From NCBI GenBank assembly GCA_947073495.1, contig CAMTMX010000022.1, forward strand, positions 1 to 40,269: a stretch of 40,269 bases of DNA, in the 5' to 3' direction. Numbering within the stretch: the first letter of the stretch is position 1; each line of letters opens with the position of its first letter. Below the pieces are notes generated by a model. The model was not told the DNA's origin. It worked only from the letters and a program-made list of their open reading frames with translations, and did not search any database. This DNA is from an uncultured Porphyromonadaceae bacterium. Its GTDB lineage: Bacteria; Bacteroidota; Bacteroidia; Bacteroidales; Muribaculaceae. Positions 14,646 to 24,800 of the stretch are shown here, piece after piece. The position numbers and the translations under genes are program-made.

Positions 14646-16154
14646 TTACTTTCCGAACGACCACCATGTGCATTCACCCCAAGAGCCGGTGCCGGCTGGA
14701 GCATAAATGAGCACCATAGCGTCAGATCCTAAATATCCTATTTCAAAAGCCGTGGGCTGAAGACCATCCTGGTTTATGGCGAAAGGCCACAGAATTGTAC
14801 CTTCGGAAGTGTTCAGTGTGCCGATGCTGAAGGTTTCGGCATTGGGCGTCATATCGAGGGAGAACGAGCCCTGGCGGATCTGGTTGCCGTCTTTGCCAAA
14901 CACTATGAGTGTCGCCTCGTCTTCATTGAAGACCATTTTTGAAGTGGAATATTCCTCACCTTCTACATAAGCAGGACCGGCATGTTGCATCTGCCCGCTG
15001 AATTTGTCGGCGGCATCGCTGTCTTCAACGCTGCATCCCCACCAACCTCCATTGATTGCTCCGGTGCCGTCTTGTGAACCAGCCATGTATCCGCCGTTAC
15101 CCCAAACAGCTCCACCATTCACATTGGTGGGTTTCCAATGCCAGTCGTGGGATGCAAGGATACCGGAAGGATCATCATCGCTCATGAAAGACCACCATGT
15201 GCATTCACCCCATCCTCCGGTTCCTTCAGGAGCATAGATAAGCACCATGCGAGACACATCAAGATATCCGATTTCAAATGCTGTAGGCTGGAGTCCTCCC
15301 TGATTTATGGCAAAGGGCCAAAGAATCGCTCCTTCTGAAGTTTCGAGCGTACCTCTTGAGAACTTGTCGGCATTTGTAATTTCGTTGTTATTATAGTTCT
15401 TGATTGCAAATGAACCTTCGTTGATCTTTTCTCCTGTATTGCTATATGCTGTCAGAGATCCGTCTTCATTGAATTCCATATAGGAGAGCGCGTAGCATTC
15501 GCCGATTATATCATTATACCGGTCTCCTGCATGTTGCGATTGCCCGCTGAACGTGTCATCGCAATCACCGTCTTCTACACCGCAACCCCACCAGGCACCG
15601 TTGATGTCAATGCTGCCGTTCTGCTCTCCGGGAAGATATCCGCCGTTGCCCCATACACCTCCGCCGTTGGTGCTTGTAGGCATCCATTTCCATTTTTTTG
15701 TGCCTTTGTTGGAAACGAGGACTTTCACAGCCGGATCAAGAGCTTGTGCCACCTGAAGGGTGAATTGTTTCTCTGCCACCACTTCTGTGCCATCTGCATT
15801 AAGGTAGGAGAAATAGAGAGTTTGCTGAGGATCACTGCCACGCGACGGGAGATAGTAGATCATAGCACCTGCACGACCGTATGAGAGGGTCTTCTTCTCC
15901 CCGTTTTTCATGTAGTAGGCGTTTACAGCCGACACGCCTGGAAAATTAAACTGGATATAGTTACCGTCTGAAGCAGGTACGTAGCTTTCAGTGCCGTCAT
16001 CAGCAATCACCTTATTGAACTGGGCAAAAGTAGCGCCGTTCAAAAGTGATTCAGACGTCATCGTTTCTGAAACGAATTTACCTTCATCCATTACGGGATC
16101 GCAGGAGGTGAAAAGCATCCCTGCCAATCCTAATATCAATAGTGTTTTTTTCAT
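14646..16154 (-). CDS. Putative surface glycan-binding lipoprotein with a duplicated Trp-rich domain
   Basis: A 502-residue lipoprotein (signal MLFTSC; lipid Cys at 18) in the SusE position after SusC and SusD. Residues ~30-148 look like an Ig-like beta domain. Two copies of a ~165-residue domain follow: copy 1 at about 155-323 and copy 2 at about 338-500. Both contain W-x-W at the start, GGxVWGNGGY, NGxWWGC, FSGQxQHAG, GTLxTSEG, ILWPFAINQ, GLQPTAFEIGYL and the ending GWGECTWWSF or SWGECTWWSF. The many conserved aromatic residues suit sugar stacking. It starts 20 bp after the SusD stop, so it is in the same operon. It probably captures the polysaccharide at the cell surface. I do not recognise the repeated domain as a named family; binding is inferred from position and aromatic content. 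Confidence 0.75.
   Translation of the reverse strand: MKKTLLILGLAGMLFTSCDPVMDEGKFVSETMTSESLLNGATFAQFNKVIADDGTESYVPASDGNYIQFNFPGVSAVNAYYMKNGEKKTLSYGRAGAMIYYLPSRGSDPQQTLYFSYLNADGTEVVAEKQFTLQVAQALDPAVKVLVSNKGTKKWKWMPTSTNGGGVWGNGGYLPGEQNGSIDINGAWWGCGVEDGDCDDTFSGQSQHAGDRYNDIIGECYALSYMEFNEDGSLTAYSNTGEKINEGSFAIKNYNNNEITNADKFSRGTLETSEGAILWPFAINQGGLQPTAFEIGYLDVSRMVLIYAPEGTGGWGECTWWSFMSDDDPSGILASHDWHWKPTNVNGGAVWGNGGYMAGSQDGTGAINGGWWGCSVEDSDAADKFSGQMQHAGPAYVEGEEYSTSKMVFNEDEATLIVFGKDGNQIRQGSFSLDMTPNAETFSIGTLNTSEGTILWPFAINQDGLQPTAFEIGYLGSDAMVLIYAPAGTGSWGECTWWSFGK
14655..15143 (-). repeat. Intragenic repeat copy 2 (C-terminal Trp-rich domain)
   Basis: Encodes residues ~338-500 of the glycan-binding protein and is clearly homologous to 15186-15692 at protein level. 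The two copies share whole blocks such as ILWPFAINQ and GECTWWSF, so the duplication is fairly recent or held by selection. Confidence 0.9.
15186..15692 (-). repeat. Intragenic repeat copy 1 (central Trp-rich domain)
   Basis: Encodes residues ~155-323, homologous to the C-terminal copy. It has an extra Asn-rich stretch (NYNNNEI) that copy 2 lacks. Confidence 0.9.
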
Positions 16155-16174
16155 TTCGAGTTTAGTTTAATGGA

Positions 16175-18016
16175 TTAGTAAACAGGTGTGCTTGCCATAT
16201 TCCAATCACTTGCATCGGTTCCCCAGCCGGCATTCTGCTTCAGCACCTCAGGATTGTTGACAATATTGATCTGTCCGGGAGGGATGGGGAGGAAACCGTT
16301 TGTGACTGCATAACGTTTTGCCCAGGAAGACGATGCGTGGTGCATTGTTGTCCAGCGGCCGGTGTAGTTTACGGCCGAGCCGTTCTGCTTCTCGAGAGCT
16401 ATGGCTGCTTCGCAGGTTTCACCGCCATCGATGCCTGACCAGCGTCGCAGGTCATTGAAGCGTACACCCTCACCGAAGAGCTCCCATCGGCGTTCGTTCT
16501 TGATGTTCTGCCAGGAGTAGCCGGTTGTTTCCACGCCTGCACGAGCCTGTACACGGTTCATCATTTCAGCGTTGCCGGTAAGCTCGGTGTGCATAAGCAT
16601 CACGTCAGAAAGACGGAGGAGGATAATGTCGTTAAAGTGGTCGCCCTGGAAAGAGTTTCCGTTAGAGTTTGCCACGGTTGAGTTTTTGACACGGTAGACT
16701 CCCCACCAGGTGTATGCATTAGCATGGTCTGACCATGATGATTCGCTACATGTGACAGCAATCCATTTCTTGTTGTATTTACCGGTTTCTTCAGAGCAGG
16801 AAGTGGTGTATGCGAATTGCTGAAGTTCGGTTTCGCAGTCAAGAACTGTAGCTTTCTTACGAGGGTCTGTTGCAGGCCATTCGTTGACAGCGTTCATGTT
16901 GAATACAGCTTGACCCCATCCCTGTCCGAAAGGAAGAGTTTCCGGTCCGCCATTCTCCTTGCCCTGTTCGTTGGCATCGCAACGAAGACCGCAATAGAGG
17001 GCTGTCATATTTGTAAATCCCATAGCAACAGTTCCGTTCCAAGTGGCTATATTGGAGAATTGCACCTGGAAGAGCTGTTCCTTGTTGCCGTTACCAGCCC
17101 AATATTGACCTGCATCGGCAAGATCCTTGACATATGCATAGTCTGGAGCAGTCAGTTCGTTTGTATATTGCCATAGCTGACGGAAGTCAGGAATAAGCTG
17201 GGCTCCGGAATTATTGATACAGTCTTCAAGGTAAGAGACAACCTGTGCTTTTGAAAGCGGGCCGTTTACCCCTTCCTGTTCGGGTAGCTCAATATCAGGA
17301 AGAGAAGCGGATGCAAGTTCTCCAGCCTTGTTATAGAATCCCTGATAGAACATATATGCACGTGCGAGATATCCTTCCGCTGTGCCTTTCATGGCATGAC
17401 CGTCGCCCCAGGTAGTGGCGCCGTTTGTCATGAGGTTGGAAGCTGAAACGAAGTCAGCAAGAATGTGAGGGAATATGACATCTTTTGCGCTCGCCTGCGG
17501 ACATGGATCGGGAGCCGCGGCAGCCCAATATGCGGGGATATCTCCCCAGAACTGTGTGCCCCAGAGATAGAAGAGTCCGCGCATGAAGTAAGCCTCGCCG
17601 AGAAGCTGGTTGCGGGTTGTTTCATTTCCCGACCAGTCGAAGGTGTCGACCGAATAGATGATGGCGTTGGCGCGGGCAATGCCGACGTATGTATTGTGCC
17701 ATGCAGCGCTATAGAGTTCATCCTTGTTGGTCATAAGATGGCCGACTGCATGGGCCTCGATGTCGCCGGTGCCACCTCCGCCGTTGGTGTCGTCTGACAT
17801 GATGTTCCATACAAACCAGGGAGTCTGCAATGGGTCGTTGGCATATTGGTTCATCACCCCGTAGAGTGCAGCCAACTCTTTATTTAGGTCGGAAGCTGCC
17901 GCGGGATAGTTTCCGGTGTTTGCTTCTGTATAGTTGTTCGAGTCAAGGAAGTCCTCACACGATGTGAGTGAGATCATCCCGACAGCGGCTAAAGTGATCA
18001 AAAGATTTTTTTTCAT
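16175..18016 (-). CDS. SusD/RagB-family glycan-binding lipoprotein (pair 1)
   Basis: A 613-residue SusD-like lipoprotein (signal ISLTSC; C20 region). SusD marks: FLDSNNYTEAN after the Cys, an N-terminal helical TPR region with YVGIARANAIIY and LGEAYFMRGLFYLWGTQFWGDIP, then KGTAEGYLARAYMF, and the C-terminal DIILLRLSDVMLMHTE, NERRWELFGEGVRFNDLRRW and LPIPPGQINI. In the family it forms a lid over the SusC barrel on the cell surface and hands oligosaccharides to it. It lies 30 bp after SusC and 20 bp before the putative glycan-binding protein gene. The ligand cannot be read from sequence; a xyloglucan-type glucan is inferred from the neighbouring hydrolases. Confidence 0.95.
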   Translation of the reverse strand: MKKNLLITLAAVGMISLTSCEDFLDSNNYTEANTGNYPAAASDLNKELAALYGVMNQYANDPLQTPWFVWNIMSDDTNGGGGTGDIEAHAVGHLMTNKDELYSAAWHNTYVGIARANAIIYSVDTFDWSGNETTRNQLLGEAYFMRGLFYLWGTQFWGDIPAYWAAAAPDPCPQASAKDVIFPHILADFVSASNLMTNGATTWGDGHAMKGTAEGYLARAYMFYQGFYNKAGELASASLPDIELPEQEGVNGPLSKAQVVSYLEDCINNSGAQLIPDFRQLWQYTNELTAPDYAYVKDLADAGQYWAGNGNKEQLFQVQFSNIATWNGTVAMGFTNMTALYCGLRCDANEQGKENGGPETLPFGQGWGQAVFNMNAVNEWPATDPRKKATVLDCETELQQFAYTTSCSEETGKYNKKWIAVTCSESSWSDHANAYTWWGVYRVKNSTVANSNGNSFQGDHFNDIILLRLSDVMLMHTELTGNAEMMNRVQARAGVETTGYSWQNIKNERRWELFGEGVRFNDLRRWSGIDGGETCEAAIALEKQNGSAVNYTGRWTTMHHASSSWAKRYAVTNGFLPIPPGQINIVNNPEVLKQNAGWGTDASDWNMASTPVY

Positions 18017-18046
18017 AAGTATATTGGGTTCTCTTGATATTATGGG

Positions 18047-21000
18047 TTAGAATTTGACAGTCACACCGACAACGAATGAACGTGCTGACGGATAGAGTCC
18101 GGTGTCAATGCCTCGTATCCAGTTGGCGTTGGTGCCACCGTTTGAACCGATTTCAGGATCCACACCTGTATATTTGGTAATAGTGCAGAGATTCTGAAGC
18201 TGGCAATAGAGGCGAAGCTGCTGGAACGGAGTCTTGAACCGGTTTGCGAAGTCATAACCGATTGTGATGTTCTGAAGTTTGAAGTAGTCGCAATTCTGCA
18301 TATAGTAGGTGGATATCCACTGATTGTTTTCACTGCCAACTACAAGACGGGGCACCGAGTTGCTTGTGCCGGCGCCATGCCAACGGTCAAGAACGTCTGC
18401 TGTATAGTTCAGATATTGGTTGGCGAGGAGGGCTGTGCGGTAGCACTGCATAGCCTGCATTCCGAAGGCACCGGAACCGGCAGCACTGAAGTCGAAACCC
18501 TTATAGCTGAACCCGAGATTGATACCGAGAGTCCAGTCTGGATTCGGGTCGCCGATTTCGTGACGGTCTCCATCCAAAGTGATTACACCGTCATGGTTGT
18601 AGTCATCCCAGATGAAGTCACCGGGCTGAGCAGTCGGGAGAACTGCCTGTCCTTCGGCGCGTGCAGCCTCAATCTGTTCCTGAGTCTGCCAGATACCGCT
18701 ATGGCTCATACCGCTGAAATATCCTATCGGATGTCCCACCTCAACCAAAGAAACATAAGAAGAGTTTTCAAACAGGCTGCTGCTCAGGTTGTCGCCGATT
18801 TTACCGGAAGAAGTGGCAAGACGTGTCACTTTGTTCTTGTTGTAGGCGGCGTTGACATTCACATGATACAAAAAGTCTCCACCGATGTTGTCGCTCCATG
18901 ACAGACCGAGTTCCACACCTCTGTTCTCAACGTCACCGCCGTTGATCATTGCAGCCTCCTCATAGCCGAGAACGTCGTTGAGGGGAGCCTGAACCAGCCA
19001 GTCTTTTGTCTTCTTGATATACCAGTCGAATGTCACGGCAAGACGGCTCTGGAGCAAACGGGCATCTAAACCGAGATCCCATTGTTCCGATGTTTCCCAT
19101 GTAAGGTTTTCATTGGGAACATTTTTTGCGTATGCACCGGTCTGATAGACTCCATTGACGGTATTAAGCATGTCGCTGCTGAACTTATACCCATAATCGG
19201 CATAATCGGTAGGAGAGAAGCCGATGTTTGAGAGATAATAGAAGTTGCCCACCTGGCAGTTGCCGTTCTGACCCCAGCTTGCACGGATCTTCAGGAAGTC
19301 TAAAACGTTGTAGGTATTCTCCATGAATTTTTCATTGGTGATAACCCAGCCTGCAGATACAGATGGATAAGTGTGCCAACGGTGACCGCGGGCGAAGTTG
19401 TTGCTTCCGTCGCGGCGAACAATGGCTGTCAACAAGTATTTTTCATCGAAATTGTAGTTGACACGTCCGAAGAATGAAGCGATTCTGCCTTCTTTTGGGT
19501 TATCATAGCCGCTATAGCCGGTCATGTTTGCCATATTCGACGGGATGGTGAAATCCCAACCATTCATTACAAGAGAATTAAGATTGTCCGGCGAATCGCT
19601 GAATGTCATAGCCATGCTTGTTGCCCAGTTTGACTTCTCGATAGACTGACCGATAAGCACATCAATATTGTTTTTGCCAAACGTGGGCAGCACATAAGAT
19701 ATGGTGTTCTCGATCGACATGCTTGAGCTTTGAGTAGCGTTCTGATCAAGCCCATAGTTTGCGCTTGCCGATGTGGAGCTTGCCGAATAAGGTTTTGTAA
19801 TGCCCCTATAGTTGCTGCCGCTGTAGCCTGTATTGATCTGTCCGCGATATTTGAGGTTTTTGATAGGCTCGACAATCCAGTAGAATGTTGCGCCTACACC
19901 AAAGTCGCGGCTTCGGTTGAGAGAACTATATTGACCGTTGATGAATCCCTCATACGGGTTGTTGAATATCATCGAGCTCCATCCCGCTCCGTCCTGAGAG
20001 AAGTTGGTTGGTGTGCCGTCTTCACGGAATGCCGGAACAAGAGGTGAGTTGGCATATACAGGCTGCATTATATTCCAGTAGCCATTACCTTCGGCGAGGT
20101 CATGGCTTGAGTGGTACCAGTAAGAAACATTCTCACCCAAGGTGATGATGCTGTGCTCATCATTTTTGAGAAGGATGTGTTCGGAATTGATGCGTCCGCC
20201 ATAGCGTTTGTAGTCTGAAGCGTTCTTTCCACCGAGGATACCCTCCTGGTCGCTGTAGTTTACAGAAATTGAGAATTTGCTGCGTTCGTTGCCACCGGCA
20301 ACTGTCACTGCATGACTGTGCTGGAAGGCATTTTTATTGCGATAGATGTCAAACCAGTCTTCACCTTTCCAGCCATTATTGACTTTATCAAGAATAGCCT
20401 GAGGCACCAAAGCTCCCCAGTTGGTAGGGGTGCCATAAGTGTTAAAGTTGGTTTCGTTGATCACCTGCATATACTGCTGGGCGTTGAGGCTGCCGGGACG
20501 ACGGTAGGGGTTTGACCAACCTGCGAAGCCGTCGTAAGTGATAGAGATTTTACCCTCCTTGCCTTGCTTAGTGGTGACAAGGATCACGCCGTTTGCCGCA
20601 CGGGCACCGTAGATAGCGGCGGAAGCCGCGTCTTTAAGAACGTCGATTGTCTCGATGTCGTTAGGGTTGATTCCGTTGAGACCGTCGTTTGCAGTGCCCG
20701 AGACGATACCGTCGATCACCAACAGAGGTGAAGACTCACCGATCGTTCCCATACCGCGGATGTTCACTTTATATCCCTTACCAGGCTGAGAAGAAGACTG
20801 GGTGATCTGAACGCCAGGAGCATTAGACTGCATGGCGGCGAGGGCATTTGAGGTGTTCATCTGAGCGATCTGGTCTCCGGAGACCTGAAGTGTGGCGCCG
20901 GTGACGAGTTTCTTTTTCTGTGTGCCGTAGCCAACGACAACGAGTTCGTCAAGGCTTTCGTTGTTTTCCTGAAGCACGATATTTATTTCGGGAGAGTCGC

Positions 21001-21307
21001 CTACTTTTACTTCGGAAGTTTCATAGCCGACATAGCTTATGAGGAGAGTGTCTCCCATTTTAGCCTTGAGCTGGTATTTACCGTCAATGTCAGTGGCAGT
21101 GCCAATCTGGGTGCCCTTGACCATTACAGTCGCACCAATAAGAGGCTCACCATTAATATCGGATACCGTTCCGTAGATTTGACCCTCAGCCTGCTGAGCT
21201 AAACTGACACTCAAGGGGTCAGCCGCAAACACCTGTGGCGAACTGCAAGCAAGTGCGGCTAAACCCGCACATGACAAGAGTACAGCTTTTTTCTTGTTAA
21301 GGTTCAT
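18047..21307 (-). CDS. SusC/RagA-family TonB-dependent outer-membrane transporter (pair 1)
   Basis: A 1086-residue SusC-like protein. Signal peptide (cleavage near SPQVFA-AD), then a carboxypeptidase-regulatory-like domain (GTVSDINGEPLIGATVMVKG...YVGYETSEV, residues ~45-115), a TonB-box-like region (DELVVVGYGTQKK), and the plug domain (VNIRGMGTI, PLLVIDGIV, IETIDVLKDAASAAIYGARAANGVILVTTK). A 22-strand barrel follows, with a terminal aromatic ending (VGVTVKF). It imports oligosaccharides across the outer membrane using TonB energy, together with the SusD gene 30 bp downstream. It is divergent from the hybrid sensor/regulator gene across a 533-bp intergenic region, the usual arrangement for genes induced by such a regulator. 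Confidence 0.96.
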   Translation of the reverse strand: MNLNKKKAVLLSCAGLAALACSSPQVFAADPLSVSLAQQAEGQIYGTVSDINGEPLIGATVMVKGTQIGTATDIDGKYQLKAKMGDTLLISYVGYETSEVKVGDSPEINIVLQENNESLDELVVVGYGTQKKKLVTGATLQVSGDQIAQMNTSNALAAMQSNAPGVQITQSSSQPGKGYKVNIRGMGTIGESSPLLVIDGIVSGTANDGLNGINPNDIETIDVLKDAASAAIYGARAANGVILVTTKQGKEGKISITYDGFAGWSNPYRRPGSLNAQQYMQVINETNFNTYGTPTNWGALVPQAILDKVNNGWKGEDWFDIYRNKNAFQHSHAVTVAGGNERSKFSISVNYSDQEGILGGKNASDYKRYGGRINSEHILLKNDEHSIITLGENVSYWYHSSHDLAEGNGYWNIMQPVYANSPLVPAFREDGTPTNFSQDGAGWSSMIFNNPYEGFINGQYSSLNRSRDFGVGATFYWIVEPIKNLKYRGQINTGYSGSNYRGITKPYSASSTSASANYGLDQNATQSSSMSIENTISYVLPTFGKNNIDVLIGQSIEKSNWATSMAMTFSDSPDNLNSLVMNGWDFTIPSNMANMTGYSGYDNPKEGRIASFFGRVNYNFDEKYLLTAIVRRDGSNNFARGHRWHTYPSVSAGWVITNEKFMENTYNVLDFLKIRASWGQNGNCQVGNFYYLSNIGFSPTDYADYGYKFSSDMLNTVNGVYQTGAYAKNVPNENLTWETSEQWDLGLDARLLQSRLAVTFDWYIKKTKDWLVQAPLNDVLGYEEAAMINGGDVENRGVELGLSWSDNIGGDFLYHVNVNAAYNKNKVTRLATSSGKIGDNLSSSLFENSSYVSLVEVGHPIGYFSGMSHSGIWQTQEQIEAARAEGQAVLPTAQPGDFIWDDYNHDGVITLDGDRHEIGDPNPDWTLGINLGFSYKGFDFSAAGSGAFGMQAMQCYRTALLANQYLNYTADVLDRWHGAGTSNSVPRLVVGSENNQWISTYYMQNCDYFKLQNITIGYDFANRFKTPFQQLRLYCQLQNLCTITKYTGVDPEIGSNGGTNANWIRGIDTGLYPSARSFVVGVTVKF

Positions 21308-21342
21308 AGATGTCTTATTTGGTTAACATTTAATTTAATTTT

Positions 21343-21350
21343 CAAAATTA
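21343..21350 (-). promoter_or_regulatory. Predicted -7 box of the SusC/SusD operon
   Basis: Minus strand TAATTTTG matches TAnnTTTG exactly, 36 bp before the SusC start codon. No good -33 box is visible at the usual distance, which fits a promoter needing an activator. The GH31 gene has the identical octamer in its upstream region. Confidence 0.5.
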
Positions 21351-21564
21351 GGGGTAGTGGAAAGCAACGAGGCTGACCGGACTGCCCGGTGCTTAATCAT
21401 GAGGAGGAATAGGGTGTGGTGGTGAAAATTCCTTCCTATGGAATGAAGGAAACCTATAGAGGTCAATTAAACTTTTTTCCATTGTTAGATAGGTTTAACA
21501 GGTAATTATTATGTTTAAATATTTGCTTAAGTTTAGTTTTGTTTAGATAATCAGGGATTGCCCG

Positions 21565-21658
21565 GGGTGTGAAAATTATAAGGTATAATAACACGATGCA
21601 AAATTACACACTACTATGCAATGATATGGGTGTGAACCTGTCACTTTTGGGGTGTGAA
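21565..21658 (+). promoter_or_regulatory. Triple GGGTGTGAA direct repeat, candidate regulator site
   Basis: Exact 9-mers at 21565-21573, 21628-21636 and 21650-21658, all on the same strand, spaced 63 and 22 bp start to start. Both distances are near whole numbers of helical turns, so the copies would face the same side of DNA. A looser fourth copy (GGTGGTGAAAATT) lies near 21418-21430. AraC-type regulators often bind direct repeats of this kind. Binding by the adjacent hybrid regulator is inference. Confidence 0.45.
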
Positions 21659-21840
21659 ATTGTTTTGGAAGAGCTAAAAATGTTAACAAATATGTAGTCA
21701 AATGTTTTGAAATGTTTATTAATATGCTGATAATTAATATTATGACAAAATGCATAACAGAAGTGTTAAAAATTCGAGGTTGTAAATTAGGAAATCATTA
21801 GTTTATTTTGCATTTGAAAACAGTAAACAATCCCGTCATT

Positions 21841-24800
21841 ATGCCAGTGAAAATACTCATTTTTTTGACAGCTCTCATTTCTACACTATATTCATCTGCA
21901 ACTGTGGATGTGTCACGCCATTTGTTGCGGCACGTGGAGGCTGCGTCCGGCGCATACAACAATCTCATCACGGCGTTGCATAAAGATAAGAACGGGATGC
22001 TTTGGATAGGAACTTCTTCCGGTCTGTGCAGATATGACGGCTACGGCATGAAGCAGATGACAGCCGGACTTACCGATACCACTACAATCCTGAATGATTA
22101 TATCCTCTTTATTCATGAAGACGGCAAGGGGCGACTATGGCTTCAATCCCAACCCGGCTTCGGTATCTATGATCCGGAAATGGACACCTTGGTGACAGAC
22201 TTACCCGGATATCTCAGAGGCACGGGAATAGACGGAACAATCTCAACAGTATATGCCGATCCTGCTGGAGATATATGGGTTGCTGTTGAAGACAAGGGTA
22301 TTTATCGGCTGAAGGATGGAGAAGGTATGGCGCAGCGGGTTGACTATGCCGCTGACGGGAAACCGGCTATAGCCAACATGTTGATGAAAAACGGGACATT
22401 GGTATGTGTGGATATGTCGGGAGCTCTCACTATGATCAGTCCGGATAAAATGAAAGTGACATCGATGGTAAGCCCATCGCAGATATCTTCTAAATTCGAC
22501 AGTCAAAATTATTTTCTGTCTGTAGACAATAGTGGGAGAATATGGGTATATGCAGCGGGTGTGTTAATGGTCTATGATATTAATTCAGGGAATTGGATTG
22601 AAGACAGCCTACCGCACCATGGTTATGAAGGTGTCGTGAAAGCGATCTATCAGGATAAGAGTGGAAGATTATGGTTGGCTCGAGATCATCATGGACTTGA
22701 GGTGATTAATTATGAAGACGGCAGTTTTAAGTTTCATAATGCCACTCCCGTCGAAGATATCGCCAACAACAATACAATTACATGCTTTCTTGAAGATGAC
22801 CACGGCACAATCTGGCTTGGAACTTATAAGAAAGGGATTATGACCTTTAATGACAGCCTCTCAAAGTTTTCTCTTGAGACGTTCCCGGATGTGAATTGCA
22901 TTATTCCTGCTGAAGGGAACTGGATATGGGTTGGCACAGATAGCTCAGGATTATGGAAGTGGAATCCCGATACGGGAGAAAAAGTGGAGGTGAAAGATCC
23001 TTCCGAAGGAATTTCCCCTGCGGCGATCACAAGCCTTGCTTCGGCTCAAGACGGCACTCTTTATGTCGGATCCTTTTCAAGGGGATTGCGTAAACTCGCA
23101 GGCAATACGTGGGAAAGAATCATGAGCGGGACTTCGTTGGATTCCAATTATGTATGGTCAATGTCGATCGGAAATGACGGCATCCTTTGGATCGGGACAT
23201 TGGGTGGAGGTGTTTTTTCATATAATCTTAAAACCGGGAAATTTGAAGAGTTTAATGAAGCCAATTCCGATCTTCAATCCAATTATGTGATGAGCATTAT
23301 CAAATCTAATGACGGACGGCAATATTTCGGAAGTGCATACGGCATTTCGTATTATGACAATGAAAGGGGAAAAATACGGAATCTAAAAGACTTGTTTCCT
23401 GATATGAAGTCAGACGGATGGAAGGTTAATCAGATTTATGAAGATTCGAGAGGGCTTATCTGGGTCGCCACTCCAAATGGTTTGAAAGTGCTCGACAGGA
23501 CACGTGGCAAGGTGTTGAAACTTAAACTCAATGATTCTGACCAACAGAAATATATTCTCGGAATTATTCAAGACAACGGTGGGTCGATGTGGGTGAGTGC
23601 AGGTCAGGAACTTTTAAACCTGAAGGTTGTATATAATGAAAAAAGCGGAGACCTTTCGGTGTTGACTCATGTCTATGACAACCGGGACGGACTTATGGAT
23701 TGTGATTTCAATCAAAGATCGTTTGCCAAACTTCCTTCCGGGGAGATTGTGGTAGGCGGTTTTTATGGATTAAACCGTTTTTTACCATCTGAAATCAAAC
23801 TCAATACGGTGCGTCCAAAAGTGATTTTTACAGATTTGACAATGGGTAGTGAAAAGGTGCGTCCCGGAAATAAGATTGATGGACGAGTGGTCTTGACCAC
23901 CGGTCTTAATCAAGGCGGCACGGTGGAGTTTTCCGATAGTCCAAAAGAATTTTCTGTTTATTTTTCGACAGACAATTATGTATTGCCAGAGAAAACTGTC
24001 TACGAATATAAACTTGAAGGTTATAATGAAGAATGGATGAAGTGTCCGCAGGGAGTTAATCATGTGACTTATACAAACCTTTCTCCCGGCAAATATCGAC
24101 TGCTCGTGAGGGCTATAAACAGCGACGGGTATGAGAGTGAAGATCCTGCCGAACTTAAAATACGAGTATTCCCACCATTTTGGGCTTCCACCTGGGCGAT
24201 GATCTTCTATTTTGTACTTGCAGCTGGAGCAGTGTGGGGAATAATAAAGATTGTCAGCAATCAGGAGCGTAAGCGTTTTGAGCGTAAGCGTAATGAAGAC
24301 GCCATGCGGAAACAAGAAGAAATCAATCAGCTAAAATTTAAATTTTTTACCAATGTGAGTCATGATCTGCGCACTCCACTTACGCTGATAGTGTCTCCGC
24401 TTGAGGAAATGCTTAAGGAAACTACAGACGAACGGCAAACCAAGCGTCTGTCTTTGATGCGCTCAAATGCAATGCGCTTGCTTGCACTTGTGAATCAGCT
24501 GCTTGATTTTAGAAAGACAGAAGTGGCGGGCTTACAATTGAATCCTGCTGAGGGAGATGTAGTGGCATTCAGTAAGAGTGTCTGCAATTCATTCGTGAAT
24601 CTATCGGAACGAAAAAATATCAATCTGACTTTCTATGCTGACCGTGAAAGAATTTCGTTGCTGTTTGACCATGATAAGCTGGAAAAGATATTCATGAACC
24701 TGCTCGGAAATGCATTCAAATTCACTCCTGCCGGGGGGAGGGTGGATGTGTCGCTCGAAAAGGTAGGTGAAGAAAATCCGATGTTGCGTATAAAGATCGC

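Larger units (their letters stand above)
21308..21840. other. 533-bp divergent intergenic region between susC-like and sensor genes
   Basis: No credible gene. It holds a predicted -7 box for the SusC operon (21343-21350), a short inverted repeat in the 21430-21455 region, and three copies of the 9-mer GGGTGTGAA. The stretch from 21660 to 21840 is very A+T-rich. I could not place a convincing promoter for the sensor gene. Confidence 0.7.

Noticed and set aside
21308..21840. Small protein or sRNA gene in the 533-bp intergenic region
   Set aside because: No frame of credible length, no terminator-like hairpin with a T run, and no promoter pair that would define a transcript.
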